From contig JAKCOZ010000008.1 of assembly GCA_022605955.1 (NCBI GenBank), forward strand, positions 25,607,083-25,671,082: 64,000 bases of DNA, in the 5' to 3' direction. Below, one piece after another: positions 36,101-48,144 of this stretch. The stretch is from Rallus limicola (Eukaryota; Chordata; Aves; Gruiformes; Rallidae). The stretch's first letter is position 1. Each line of letters opens with the position of its first letter. A model generated the notes under the pieces. It was not told where the DNA came from. It saw nothing but the letters and a program-made list of their open reading frames with translations, and did not search any database. The position numbers and the translations under genes are program-made.

Positions 36101-36599
36101 TTTCTCTTTCCCTGAGGGTAACAGCCTGAGAATGGAGTGATCTGAGTTCATACTCTGCAAATAGAACAGTGTTTCAACTGTTGATGTTTTGGGAACAGAT
36201 ACGAAAAGTAAAATGCATCACACCTGCTAATGCAATTAAAATCCAAGAATGTTTGTCTTTAATGATTTATCTGCTATAAATTACAGAATTCCCAATAATC
36301 CTTTTCAGAAGACTTTGTAGTAGCATAGGTCTGAGTGTGCCCAGAAGCAAAGGTTTTGTTCCTTGTTTGCTTATGTTTTGCAGCTACGCATTTATTCATT
36401 CCTTCAGCAGAACAAATCTTGTCTTAATAAAATAAAGACTGAATTTTCATTTTTGTAGTTTCTTTATTCTTGAAGCAGAATTTAACTGTAAGCTATTTGC
36501 TAGAATTTGTTGTGGAAAGACCACCACAGAATGCTATGGAACAAACTACTGCTTTGTACTTTGAAGAAGCCTAGTCAAAATTTAATCTGCTGTTCAGAA

Positions 36600-36665
36600 C
36601 AGTATTGTTATCTTGACCCAGTGAAGTCTTCCGTTGACTTCAGTGAAGCCAAGATTTATCCCATC
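36600..36665 (+). repeat. Possible ancient amniote repeat
   Basis: The phrase 'gttgacttcagtgaagccaa' followed by 'gatttatccc' resembles the 'ccattgacttcaatgggagcaggatt' signature of an old dispersed amniote repeat. I cannot name the family with certainty. Confidence 0.3.
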
Positions 36666-38641
36666 CTGTGGCAACTGAAGCAATGACACCCTAGGATGGC
36701 ATTGTAAGAAGCGTTGTATGTATTTTAGATGTTAAATTGCATTTTGCCAGCAGGAAACCAAAGAACACCAATGACATGACAAGCCTGATCCCTGCAGCGT
36801 TTCCTCATGACCAGGTTTTTCAGAACATGCACTTAATGAATGAGGGTAGTGGCTGGAAGGATCATAATGTTAAGTAGCTTTCTACCTTATGCAAAATGGA
36901 TTGGCTTCTCTGGAATCATACCAAATCAATCCTGATTGTGATCTTGCAATGCATGCACAACTATCTTCAGAGCTGCACACAAAAATAACTTGAAGAGATT
37001 TTTCTGGTAAATAGGATACTGGGATACCTTAGACATTAGCATACCCTGTGTCGAATACCTTGCTCTTTAAATTTAGCAGCCATTTGCCTGTTTAAAACCA
37101 GCATGGTATTTTGCAGGAGCGACGCACGCAGATGTGTGAGTTTGGATCAATAAGTGGCTGAAAGGCACACTGTTTCCTGAGGCTTTGATGTGTCGTAAAA
37201 TTTCAGGATGTGCTTTGCAGTTTTCAACCCCTTTGTGAAGACAGCTGTGTATTATGTAGTTGGCTGAATGAAGTTACTACTTTCCTGTCAAATAATCATT
37301 CATTACAGACCTATCATTCAGCCATCATAAACTGGAGTTACAAACCTGACACTTGTTAACTCTGGTGATTACATCTTTCATGGGAAATAAAAGCAATTAA
37401 TGATATGCTTATAGAGTCAATTACAATGGATGTTGGAATATTTGAAAAGTATGATGAAATAAAGAGCGTGGGTTTTTTAGTTGGCTTTGGGATTGGCTAA
37501 GTCATCAGTGGCTTGATGCACAAAATTATTGTGCTTCTGTGGCCCTGGAAGTCTCAATGATTTTCTTGAAGTGCAGAAGTGTTGGTTTTGATGAAACATA
37601 TGAATGCAGGTCATGTTACAATTTATGTGATTTAACAGTGTCAACAATTCTAAACTTAGGCTTTTTCCTTGTCAGTGTTCCTTCCTTAAAGAAAACTGGG
37701 GGGAAAAAAAAACACCAAAACCCAGTTCTTCCCAAGTTTTAGCAAAATATTAGGTAGACATGAGGTGTAAGACTTAAAGATTTAGTGTTGATTGGTGCTA
37801 GACTGATTGATACTCAGTTTGGGGTTTGGTTTTCTTTAGTATTTAGTTCTGTTTTGTCTGAACTTTTGCAAATGGTTGTCAAAATCCATTTACTTGCTGT
37901 GGTGGTCCAGCTCAGATTCCATCATTCTTTCTCTGAGGATGTTACTGCTCTCTGCTTTACTACTGCTCGTTTTGATCCTTTCAGCTACTGCTAAGAGGGG
38001 AAGAATTATAACAAGATTGTGCACCTACTTCTTTTTGAAGGCTGATGAGAAAGGTTACAAGGCAGCATGTGGCTACTAGCAGACTTCTCTGAACACTGAA
38101 AAGGGCTCTGTTAAAATTCCCATCTAATGATGACTAATCAATCAGTTGTCCAAATGATGACGAAAACACTTGTGCTTGTCTTTTTAATGGAGTTAGACTC
38201 AATCTGCATGCAATTAAAAATAATCACTTTTTGGTAACAGATATTTTATGGATTTCCAAATGTGTATAATACATCAATATTTCAGCTTGTTCTAGCAGAC
38301 TGTCATTCCCTGAGTTATTGCCAACATAACTGTATTTTTGATTGAATCTGGGGTCAGGATAATATTGGATTCAAAGTCAGCATATTTTCACCTACCCCAA
38401 TTAGTTAGTGTTCATACAGCACTTTTTGTGGATGTAAAGAACTCTTGAGTGTTCAATATTATCAAGAATTATCTTCTATATTCTTCTTTTATAAGTGTTC
38501 AGTGTTTTTTGTGAAATGCTTCAGTAAGCACAGTACTTTTTTAGAGCTTAAAAGAGGACACAGTAATGAAATGATATTTTACACATTTTTATTTTCAACT
38601 TTACAGAGACTTTTCACTTTTTTATGCTTAGCAAATTTCTT

Positions 38642-38659
38642 CCCCCCCCCCCCCCCCCC
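38642..38659 (+). repeat. Poly(C) run of 18
   Basis: Eighteen consecutive C. This is unusual in vertebrate DNA, where A/T homopolymers dominate. It is prone to sequencing and length error. Confidence 0.85.
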
Positions 38660-41600
38660 TCATTCTCCTCCATTTTAAAACAAGAATTCATCTGCAATGC
38701 AGACTTCTCCATCTTTATTTTCTCTGAGTAGGGTGTGATGAGTGTCACTTGGCTGTATCATGAAGATAGTTTTATGCAATTATGTTGTTATTGCCTATGC
38801 CTTCATAGCCATCTTTTGCCTTTTCATAGAAACAGTAAAGGAGAGCCAAGCATCCACACCTGTCTGCCTCCAGTCCATGGAGAGAGGGGCACATTTTGCC
38901 ATTCTGGTCTCTTCTAAATTTGCTATGAACAAAAACTTGACAAATTTGTATCAGAGACCCGAGGTTACAAACATTCCCATTGTGTGAGCTTGTACTGTTT
39001 GTCTCTCCTTTTATACTTAGAGTTATCTTTAAGATGGCATTCTCTTTTAATTTTCTTTTTGTTTGAGTATTGTGGCACATGTCCAGTTTAATTTCTCTTA
39101 GTCCATTTTAGGATGTTAGTGCTGTGTTTTTTCTTTGTAAATGTAATGATTTCTCTCAAGTTTACAAGGGGAAAGAATTAACATTTGCCAAAAGGTGACT
39201 TGTGAATCTCGGCTCCAATGTCACCAGTTTGTATGAACATTACTAAATCCTTGAATTGCATCTGAAGTGAGGAGAAGGGGAGACGTGAGTTTGCAAGTCG
39301 CTCAGACTTCTCTGGAAGTTATATGTGCAGTATTTAACCTGTGGTAGGTCTGGGTTTTTCCTCTCCTTTCTTTTTCTTCATTGCTGTTTTAAACAGCTAC
39401 ACTGCACTTCATCAATGACTTGACAGGGGAAGTGCTCAGGTTCTAAGTGGATTTGAAAGGACTGAGTGGTGAAATTCAAGCATGAGTTGACTCCTGGTTT
39501 TAACTTTCATGTTTCTAACACTTGGGAGTGAAGAGGACTACCACTTATATCATCTCATATTTGTACTATCAAAGAAGGAGAATTTAGTTTCTAAATGATA
39601 AATTCTGATGGTATTTGTATGCTAAGTGTGGATTGCTCTATGAGGAAAAGTTGTGGTGGTCTTTAGTTTTATTTAAAGTAAATGTTTGAAGTTAACACAC
39701 TTGATGTAAGTGAAGGTCGTGTAGTGTCTCAGATTTCTCGAGATCATTTTGTAAGCAGTGTGTGGGAGGATACCAGCTCTTTTTCAGTCTCTTGGTATTA
39801 TGTCACTAAACACATAGAATTTTTCCCTTGCGATTGCAAAATACAGATGTCTAGTACACTGAAAAATAACATTGGAAGAAGTATTAAGTAAAGGGGCAGG
39901 GAATACATCTTGATTTCAAAAATGTTGCATATAGCATGAAAGGTCTTTATGGCATTCATTGTGTGGTATCAAGGCTTTATCCATTCATATTTGTGCATGT
40001 ACTGGGCTTATTTGTCAGTTAGAAAGTTTTTCATTGAAAGATAGATATGCAACAATATTATGTTCAAGTAGTTGAGATTTTGGAAAGTTCAGATGTGAGT
40101 CCTAATTTTGCAGTTTGAATACATGAATTTCATAAATGCAGCAATTAAAAAGTTTATTTTGTATCTGCTGCACCCAAGGCGGGGGGGAATAGAGCACAAG
40201 TTCCCAAATCATCTAAGAGATAACTAGCAAGCTTCAGTCAGCTCAAGAGGACCTACTTCTGAGCTTCAGCTGCAATCTCTAACATATTGTGCTGACTCAG
40301 AGCTGGAACACTGCAGGTATAGCAGAGTAATCCTCTGTGTGGCTGGACTGAAATCGGTTGGTGTCAATGCAAAACCTCCAGTGACAGACATGAGCCTTGG
40401 TCAGTCCCCATACAGGGACAGTCTATGGGGTGTCCGTGCCATTCATTTGACTTAAACATATGAACTCTTTTACAGTTATCCATAGCGAAAAAGCTTTACA
40501 GCTACAGGAAATAGTGCTTTTCACATGAGCATACCTGCCTTGTACAAAAACACCCAAGAAGGTTAGTGGCATTAGTTTCTTACCTGCTGCTTCCCATTGG
40601 GAATCTATTTAGTGTGCTTTTCATCAGTGGTTTACATGTTGGATAACATAAAATCAGACCACTTCCTATCACTCTGCCTCAAGCCAAAATGCTAATTCTG
40701 ATTCTCCCCGTGTTCTTAACTGGTGTTTTGATAGCAAGTATCACAACACAGGCGACTGCACAGCTAGGCTGCCAGTGTTCGGGCTTCTCCCAGCTGCGCA
40801 GCTGCCTCAGGCAAGCTAACTATAGCTTTGTTTTTGTGAGTGGTATGTCAAAGCCATCTATTTATAAACCAAATTAGAAAATGCCTTGGAACTGTAATTT
40901 TTCTTTCAGGCTTCACTTTCAGCTATCCATAAGCTCAGTATTCCATATTCATAAATTTGGTTATAAAATTTACTTGTCTGAAGAATAAAAATAATATATT
41001 AAAACAAAAAGAGCCTTGTTAAATTATTAATATTTTGCAATACAGATACCAGTCATAAAATATTTTAATCTATATTTTGTACCTTTTCCTGCAAGATGAA
41101 ATGTGATGTGTGGATGCACTAACCAAATAAAGAAGATGCTTTTTTTTTTTTCCATTTTCTGTAATTTCCAATTAGTTGTTACTCTTGAAAATATTTCTTT
41201 ATGATGAACTGGTATTATGCTTGTTTTAAAGGTTGGAAAAATGAAGATGCAAATTTTAAATTTGTTGAGTAGTTTTGACCTTCTTCAGTTTCAAATAAGG
41301 CTTGGATGGCCTAGATGCTGGTCTAAGACTTCGCTAGTTAGTTATGAGGATCAGACCCTAGGTAGTCTGAAGCAAATAACAACAAAAGTAGCATTTGGCA
41401 TAGATGGAGATCCTTCATAATGTGGGGATAAACAACCTTCTGGAACCCACAAAAGAAACACAAACTCTCCAATTCTTTCTGATTTTCAGATCAATAAACT
41501 GTATTGCAGAGGCTCAACTCTTCTTGTGACTTTGTTGAGGCCTGGGTGTAGCAGTGGATCTTCATCATAATGCACCAAACTGTGTTAACGTCCTGTGGAG

Positions 41601-42264
41601 CAATATTTTAGTCTGTAAGTAGCCAGCCTTTTCTCAGTTACCATAGGTAGGTGATGTTTGGAGTCTATGCAAATGATTTTGGAAGTGTTTTCTGTATTAA
41701 ATAATAGTCCTCGCTCACAAATTAATCTCCTATAACTAAGCACTTTCTTTAAATATAAACGGCTCTGTGCCACTTTTAGAACACTCAGATTACTTTGTTA
41801 AATTATTAACCAGTTTTTATCATCAGTAGGGGAGTTTTTATAGAAATGAGAACAGGATCTTACTCACTGGTTATTTTTAAAATGTGCCAACATGAAGGCT
41901 TTTACTTGTGACAAGGCTCGTGAAGCATAACATAGCTGTTGTATGGCTTTTAAAGGAATTAGAAAAAATTGAGATAGAAAAAAAAAGTCTTTTAAGGCAT
42001 AAAGCTCCATCCAGGTTTGGTCTTTACAGTGTATTTTATGTTCTGCTTCTGTAATTGGTGCATGTGGAGGGTGCTCAGCAACTCTTGGGAAGTTTTAATC
42101 ATATTTCAGGATCCAGCTAGTAGGCTATGAATATTGAAGCAAGGGGAAAGCTGGTATTCAAAGCTCAATTTACAGGTAAGCATTTTCTGCCTTGACATTA
42201 AGACGTTTACTGGCAATAGGCTATATGTTGTCTTCTCTCTCTTCTCCTGCCTCTATTATTTGCA

Positions 42265-42642
42265 TTAAGGGCTGCAGGTCAAGAAGCACTCAGCTCCTAT
42301 TTTGCTTGAAGGCCTACAAGGAGAAAGGTCCATCTGAAGGGGCATAGCTGGTGGATTAAATATTGGGAAATCATTACTCCCAAGTTCTCCATGATTTGCC
42401 TGAAGGATATCAATATACCTGCTGCCCAGCAGTTCCAAATCCTGGGTGAGTGGAAGGGCATCAGGCATAGAGAAGTCTGGAATGATATCTGCCAGATGCT
42501 GAGCAGCTTCTGGAGAGGGAAGACATAGATAGGCTCTTCCAGAGCTGGAGCTCCATCTTCCTTGGTAGGCCACTGAAAACAAAGCAAGTCTGTCTTTCTC
42601 CAGACTGCAACAAAACAAAATACAAGAATATATCAAAGGCAA
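42265..42642 (-). other. Unplaced minus-strand open frame
   Basis: A 125-codon minus-strand frame, preceded by two acceptor-like sites inside the frame ('ttgttttgttgcag' and 'tgctttgttttcag'). The part after the second acceptor is Pro/Leu/Asp-rich (AYQGRWSSSSGRAYLC, then SMPDALPLTQDLELLGSRYI). It ends SKIGAECFLTCSP. It reads like the acidic C-terminal tail of a regulatory protein, but I do not recognise it. No neighbouring exon was found. It may be a relic exon, a lineage-specific gene or chance. Confidence 0.25.
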
Positions 42643-43325
42643 CTAGAAAATTGAATAATCTTTCAGCAGAGTACAATTTATCTGTTGTAACTGAATATAC
42701 TTTAGTGATGGATGGTGTAACAAATGAGAATTGAGAGAACATGGCTACCAATTCCTGCTAGGCCCTACAGCATTACTTTCTCCAAGTAAATTTCAAAGTC
42801 TGTGTTTTAAATGTCACTCTTACAGTTTCCCATTCAGTCAGTTACTCATGTATTTGCTAAGTATGGATGTCTTGAAGGTGATCTGCAAAATCTCTGGGAA
42901 CTTGCATTACATGAGCTTTTTTTTGGTCAGTGTGCCCAAAGTTAAAATTTAAGATTCAGTAACATCACTCCCTGTGTCTTGTCATGCTGTACTGCATTTC
43001 CACTTTTCCTTTTTGCAGTACACAAAACCAGATTTTGTTTTCAATGGAAAATTACTAAATTTCAAAACTATATATGGGTATCTGCTTTGAGCAGTTTATG
43101 TAGCAAAATGCTCTTTTGACATTGGCAAGGCATATTCAGCAGATGGCTGGGGAGAGTCTATTCCTCTGCCTCCTGGCACAAGGTATGCTAATTACTACAT
43201 GCCTTGAGCAAAGAGCCTTCTAGATATTCAGCCACCTTTCTTACTGGGGCAGAAATGTCTGCTGGGGAAGGTAACAGAAAGATCCCTGTGTAAATTCCTT
43301 GAGGACATCTTTCCTGTAGAAATGG

Positions 43326-43342
43326 AAAAAAAAAAAAAAAAA
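43326..43342 (+). repeat. Poly(A) run of 17
   Basis: A run of A followed by 'gaagaaat'. It could be the tail of a retrocopy, but no gene-like sequence precedes it. Confidence 0.8.
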
Positions 43343-45299
43343 GAAGAAATCTCTACTGTCTTCAAATGTCAATTGGAAAAGTAACAGGGCTTTGTGTCAG
43401 CCTAATTCAGATCCCACCAGGGATTTGTGCTGGGTGGAGGTTGAGTTTGACAGGATAAGTGGGAAGAGATTACAGCTGCTTCCATCAAAACAGAGTCAAT
43501 TTTCAGGGGTGGCAGCAAAGGATTTCTCTGTCTCCTCCTGACACAGCCATCTGAGACCTGTGAAAAATGTGGTATGAGGGTCACTGGATGAGTGTTCAGC
43601 ACTTCTTGTCTCATTATTTGCAGTTCCAGTGAAGTGACAATGTAGCATGGCAGCAAAGGAGCCAGAAACAGGCCAGGAAAAATGCTGCTTGCCTGACACA
43701 GGAAAATTGTTCAACGAAACTTGACAGTCCACCTGAAAGCAACCAGGAGAGCTCCTGTCCTTCCAGAGCTGTTCAAAGACGGGAGGCACCCCTAATGCTG
43801 ACCCAAACTCCTCCTTTGTATGTGCCTCACTTCCAACAGCAACGTGACTGGAAAGACACAAGGATAGAGAGCTTGGCCTGGTACCTGCAGAGACCTGGCT
43901 TCCCTTAGCCAATTGCTATGGCCACCAAACACTTCTCTGCCCCTACCCCACCACTCAGCAAGGCAGCAAGTGGGAAAAGTGACCTGGCTGCAGCAGCAAG
44001 TCTGCTGTAGGGTCTGCTGGTGCCTGATCTGGTTGGCAGCAGGGAGACAGAGAATTCAGAGACATCCTGACCAGTGTCTTCACCTGGCAGTGAGGTTTCC
44101 TCCAAAGAAGAGCCTGGAGATGGCAGTGGGGAAGGAAGGAAGGAAGAAGAGCTTGGTGCCTGTCTCACATAACTACTGTGAGTGGGGACCTTCCTGGGCT
44201 TTGGGAGGGACCAGTCACCTGGGGGGCCTCCTTGTCTTGTGTTTCTAGCAAAAGCCTGAACACTGCGGGTCTCAGGTGTAACACTTAGCCCTGTTCCCTC
44301 TGCACTCTTGGGAGCTATTTACCCAGGGACTTTACCAAGAGGACCTCTGTGAAACAAGCCCCCACATGCTTGCCCAAACCGTTCCCAGGAGGTGGATGGC
44401 ACATGGCGACCCAGCCTTTCATGCTCTTCCAGCCTGCTCTGCAGCAGTAAGCAAGCTGGGGGTGATGTCCCTTGCCCACCAGTTACATGGACAATACTGA
44501 CCCATTCTGACTGATATGGTGGCATCGGAAAAAAAAATAATCCCAAAGGGAAGATTTTACTTTACATTAGTATTATTATTTGTGCTTTTTACAAGTTGCT
44601 GCCATCTCTATTTGCCATTTTGATATTCTAACATACCAGCTGCTAAAGCTTCTGTGCTGATTCTTACTCTCCACTAGATGGTCCCATTTGTACTCATGCC
44701 AATACTGGTGGAAAAGCTCTCAGGTTCTGTTGCTCCTGGCCTGCATGGCTGCTGCTGCTGGGGGCCCTGTGAGATCCAGCACCAGAACCATGGTGGGAGC
44801 AGCCAAGAGGCAAATGGGGCAGTGAGCTGTGAAATATGCTATCTGCACACTTAGAGTGTCCTCCCCTGCTGTGTGAGCATGTTACTTCCTCAGTGACCTA
44901 GTTTTATGAATAATAAAAGTATTCCCTCTTCATAACTACAGCAACAGAGAATTTTGTTAATGTTTGCCATTATAAAGAAAAGGTTACTGTGTCTTAATTT
45001 CACTAGGTTGCTCTAAAACCTATAAGATCTTTATGGAAGTTAGGACATAGCTTGTCATCAGCTGTCAGTCGTATGTGCACGTTGCTTCTAGAAGTCAGTC
45101 TGTAGGGATGACTCAGCCTTGGCAGCCCAACAAAAGATGTTCCCTCTGTAAAACAAATAGTTACATCTGAAAATGTAAGATTCCTTCTTCGTTGCTCTCT
45201 TGGAGGGGGGAGGGGAAAGATTGCTAGGTTGATCATGAATATTTTAAATTTGGGTTCTGCATGGCAGCCAAATAACATTTTATACCCTGACTGGATAAG

Positions 45300-45370
45300 G
45301 ACATTCCAGTATGTGTTCTAGTTCTGGCTCTGCAGCTTGTTGCCTTTACGCATATGTCTGGGACCAAAAA
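45300..45370 (+). repeat. Possible MIR-type SINE remnant
   Basis: 'tgttctagttctggctctgc' followed by 'agcttgttgcctttacgcat' follows the MIR core ('ttctagtcctggctctgccacttacttgctgtgtga'). The distal part is not preserved. Confidence 0.45.
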
Positions 45371-48133
45371 GAGCTCCAGAAACAAGCATTTAAATGTCAC
45401 TTTAAACCTATTCATGTAATTGTCTAAGCCTAGACTAAGGGCTGTTACCATACGGCCACATCTCTACAGGCTGCCCTGGCAGTTACTAAGTACAAGCCAT
45501 GTTTCCCTGTAGCCTAGCAGCGAAGAGCAGGTGCCATGTGAGCTTTGCCCAGCAATCTGCCTCTCTAAAACGACCTTTAAAAGAGCAATGAAGCTGGTGT
45601 AGGATTGCCATACTGCTGAAGATAGGGTGGCAGAGAATCCAGGGTCATGTGAAAAGTCTGAAAGCCATATCCACAGATTCCATACCTGCACTTGGAAACC
45701 AGGAAGCTGGTAGCTCTTGGGTGGTAGCCAGTGCTAGTTTCCACTGGTCTGGGTGCTTCACTGCAGTGCAGAAAGGGAAAGTTGAATTTAAAACAATTGT
45801 AGTCAAGAGCATGGAGTGATTCTTTAGCTGTCATAAAATAGGCTGAGTGGCTGACCCCCAAAGCAGAAATAGAATTGCATGGCTTTCCTGTGGTTGTTAC
45901 TTGGCACAATAATGCAAAAGAGATGATATAATGCTTCTTGGATTGCTGTCATTCTAAGCATAATATTTTATTTTTATTTTTTAATTACAGTGATGCTCCT
46001 TGTCTATATCTATTCAGCTGTTGTTATTGTCCCACACATGTATAATATTGTGAAAGGCTGTTATATTGCTTAAAGAGTTGCTGAATCAATGGATGGTTGT
46101 GGCTGATTAGCAGCAGTTTTCACTTCTAGAAGTGAATTTATCTATAGGCAGAATGAGGAAAAAGACATTTTGTTCTCAGCGGGATCTCTTTGCTAAATGG
46201 AAGTTTCACTGATTATGCAACTGTGTTGGAGTGCAACATAAATTCTGGGATGGGGTTAAAAACATAATAAAAAAAATAACAGTAGGAAAACATTGTCCAG
46301 TAGGAAGGACCTTGAACTGTAGAGGTCAGATTGCCTTTTGGAGTGTGCAGTTAATCTGCTTTATACCTTTGGACATGTTCCCCTGCTGCTTAATGCTACA
46401 GTCAACCAAGCTCTACTGGTTGAAGTGTATTTTCTTATTTAGTTAAGAAATTATTTTGCACTCCAAGCTCCACAAGCAGTATCAGAACATGGGAAGAGTA
46501 ATGAAGATTAGGAATAATTCAGGTTCTTGTGACTAAATTATTTATTTTGCATCCACATCATCAAAATTTTGTGTATCTATCTGTTATGGGATGAGGGTTT
46601 AGTCTAAGACCCAGTTTCTTTTGATTTAGGTTCTTGCACAGGCACTTGAATCATTGCTTTAATTATTGGCAAACCAGTCCCTTTCAGCTACAGTAAGAGC
46701 AACTAATTTTCTGGAGTTGCTTATAATAAGCAAATATTTCCATCTTCAAGGTATTGTATTCTTACAGTTTTCCTAATATTTATGTGAAATTCTTTAGCTG
46801 TTATAATGTAGTTGGTGCAATTTAACCTTAATTGGAGGTGTGAACCACTTTTGGTGATGTCTCACTTGAAGCAGGAGCTGGCACGTGTATGCACACAGAC
46901 AGGTTTGCCATGCCACTTCAGCTTGTCTGCAGCATTAAATTGTTCTAGCATCATTATGTATTGAAGTCTTTGGTTTCTCAGAGCAACAGTCTTGAGAAAG
47001 TAAATGATGTCCTTTAATTATGAGGTTTCTGATGCCCACATGTGAAAAACAGGATGAAGAGGTTGAGAAGCTGACAGACTGTTAGAGTATTTCTTAGCCG
47101 TAAGATATGGATGGAATTTGAGAGAGACTCAATTAATTTCCCATTAGAAGTTTTGTAAGTCACAATAGAGGGGTGTAGTATAGGAAGACTTGTGCTTTTT
47201 CAATCATGTATGCTATTAACATATTCCATGCAGGATAAAATAATGCTGTTTTAATTTCCAAGGAAGTCTTAAAAAAGTTGGTACATTTCCATAGTAACAA
47301 CAAATAATACTGTGTGCTTCAACTTACCGTTAACTTGGGGGATAAGCAACTCCAGGAAATCACTGGGAGCATATGCATGCAGAGAAATAATAAGATCTTT
47401 GAAGGGTGACTAAGTGTGAGTTTATGTAGGCGAGAGGAAGAATGGAAGCAGTGGGGTAAAGGGCATAATTTCACATCCCCCAAGTGTGGGTTCTTGGCAT
47501 GACAATCTGCATGGCCAGGCTGTGTGTGGCTCCTGTGGCTGTGAGAGAGGAGTATCTGCTTCCATGGTTGTGAGGACTTGGGGTTGGTTGTTTTTTTGGG
47601 TTTTTTTTTGTGCTCTAGAGATTTGCAGCTGAACTTTCTGTGTCCAGAAAATTAGCAAGAAGACCAAGGGATACACACTTCACCAGGAAAGACTGTTTAG
47701 GTCTTATTTGCCTTTGTACCAAGCTGACAAAGCAGAAGTAATCCCCTGAAGTATCTGCTGCGTTATGGCATTGGCAATTTAAGTCAAGTAAGCTAGTAAA
47801 ATACTATTGAGCTGTGATTCTTTCTGTGCTTTGGGAGATTGAAATTTTCTGGAGCTTCCTTAGGAAGCAAGAATATTCTCAAGAAATTAGTAGAAGAAAC
47901 CATGCAAAGCATTCATTAGGTTTTGTGCATAATTTTGAGACAATGTTACAAACCAGCTATGTTGACATTACCAGCTGCTATCTTTATCAGATAGGTCACG
48001 AGAATCACCAAATCTGTGACTGATCTCTTTAGAATTAGGGAACCTATGTGTCTAGACTGAATGGTGGGGAGAAGCTGAAAGAGAGCTTTGGTTGTATATC
48101 AAGGCTGTAAGGAAATTCATCTAGCAGGTCTTT

Positions 48134-48144
48134 GGGGGGGGGGG
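48134..48144 (+). repeat. Poly(G) run of 11
   Basis: Eleven consecutive G in an otherwise AT-rich region. It is a site of likely length variation. Confidence 0.8.

Noticed and set aside
43496..44546. Cluster of minus-strand frames (138, 87 and 75 codons) near 44 kb
   Set aside because: The region is locally GC-rich, frames are open on both strands, and no domain or consistent splice structure is visible.
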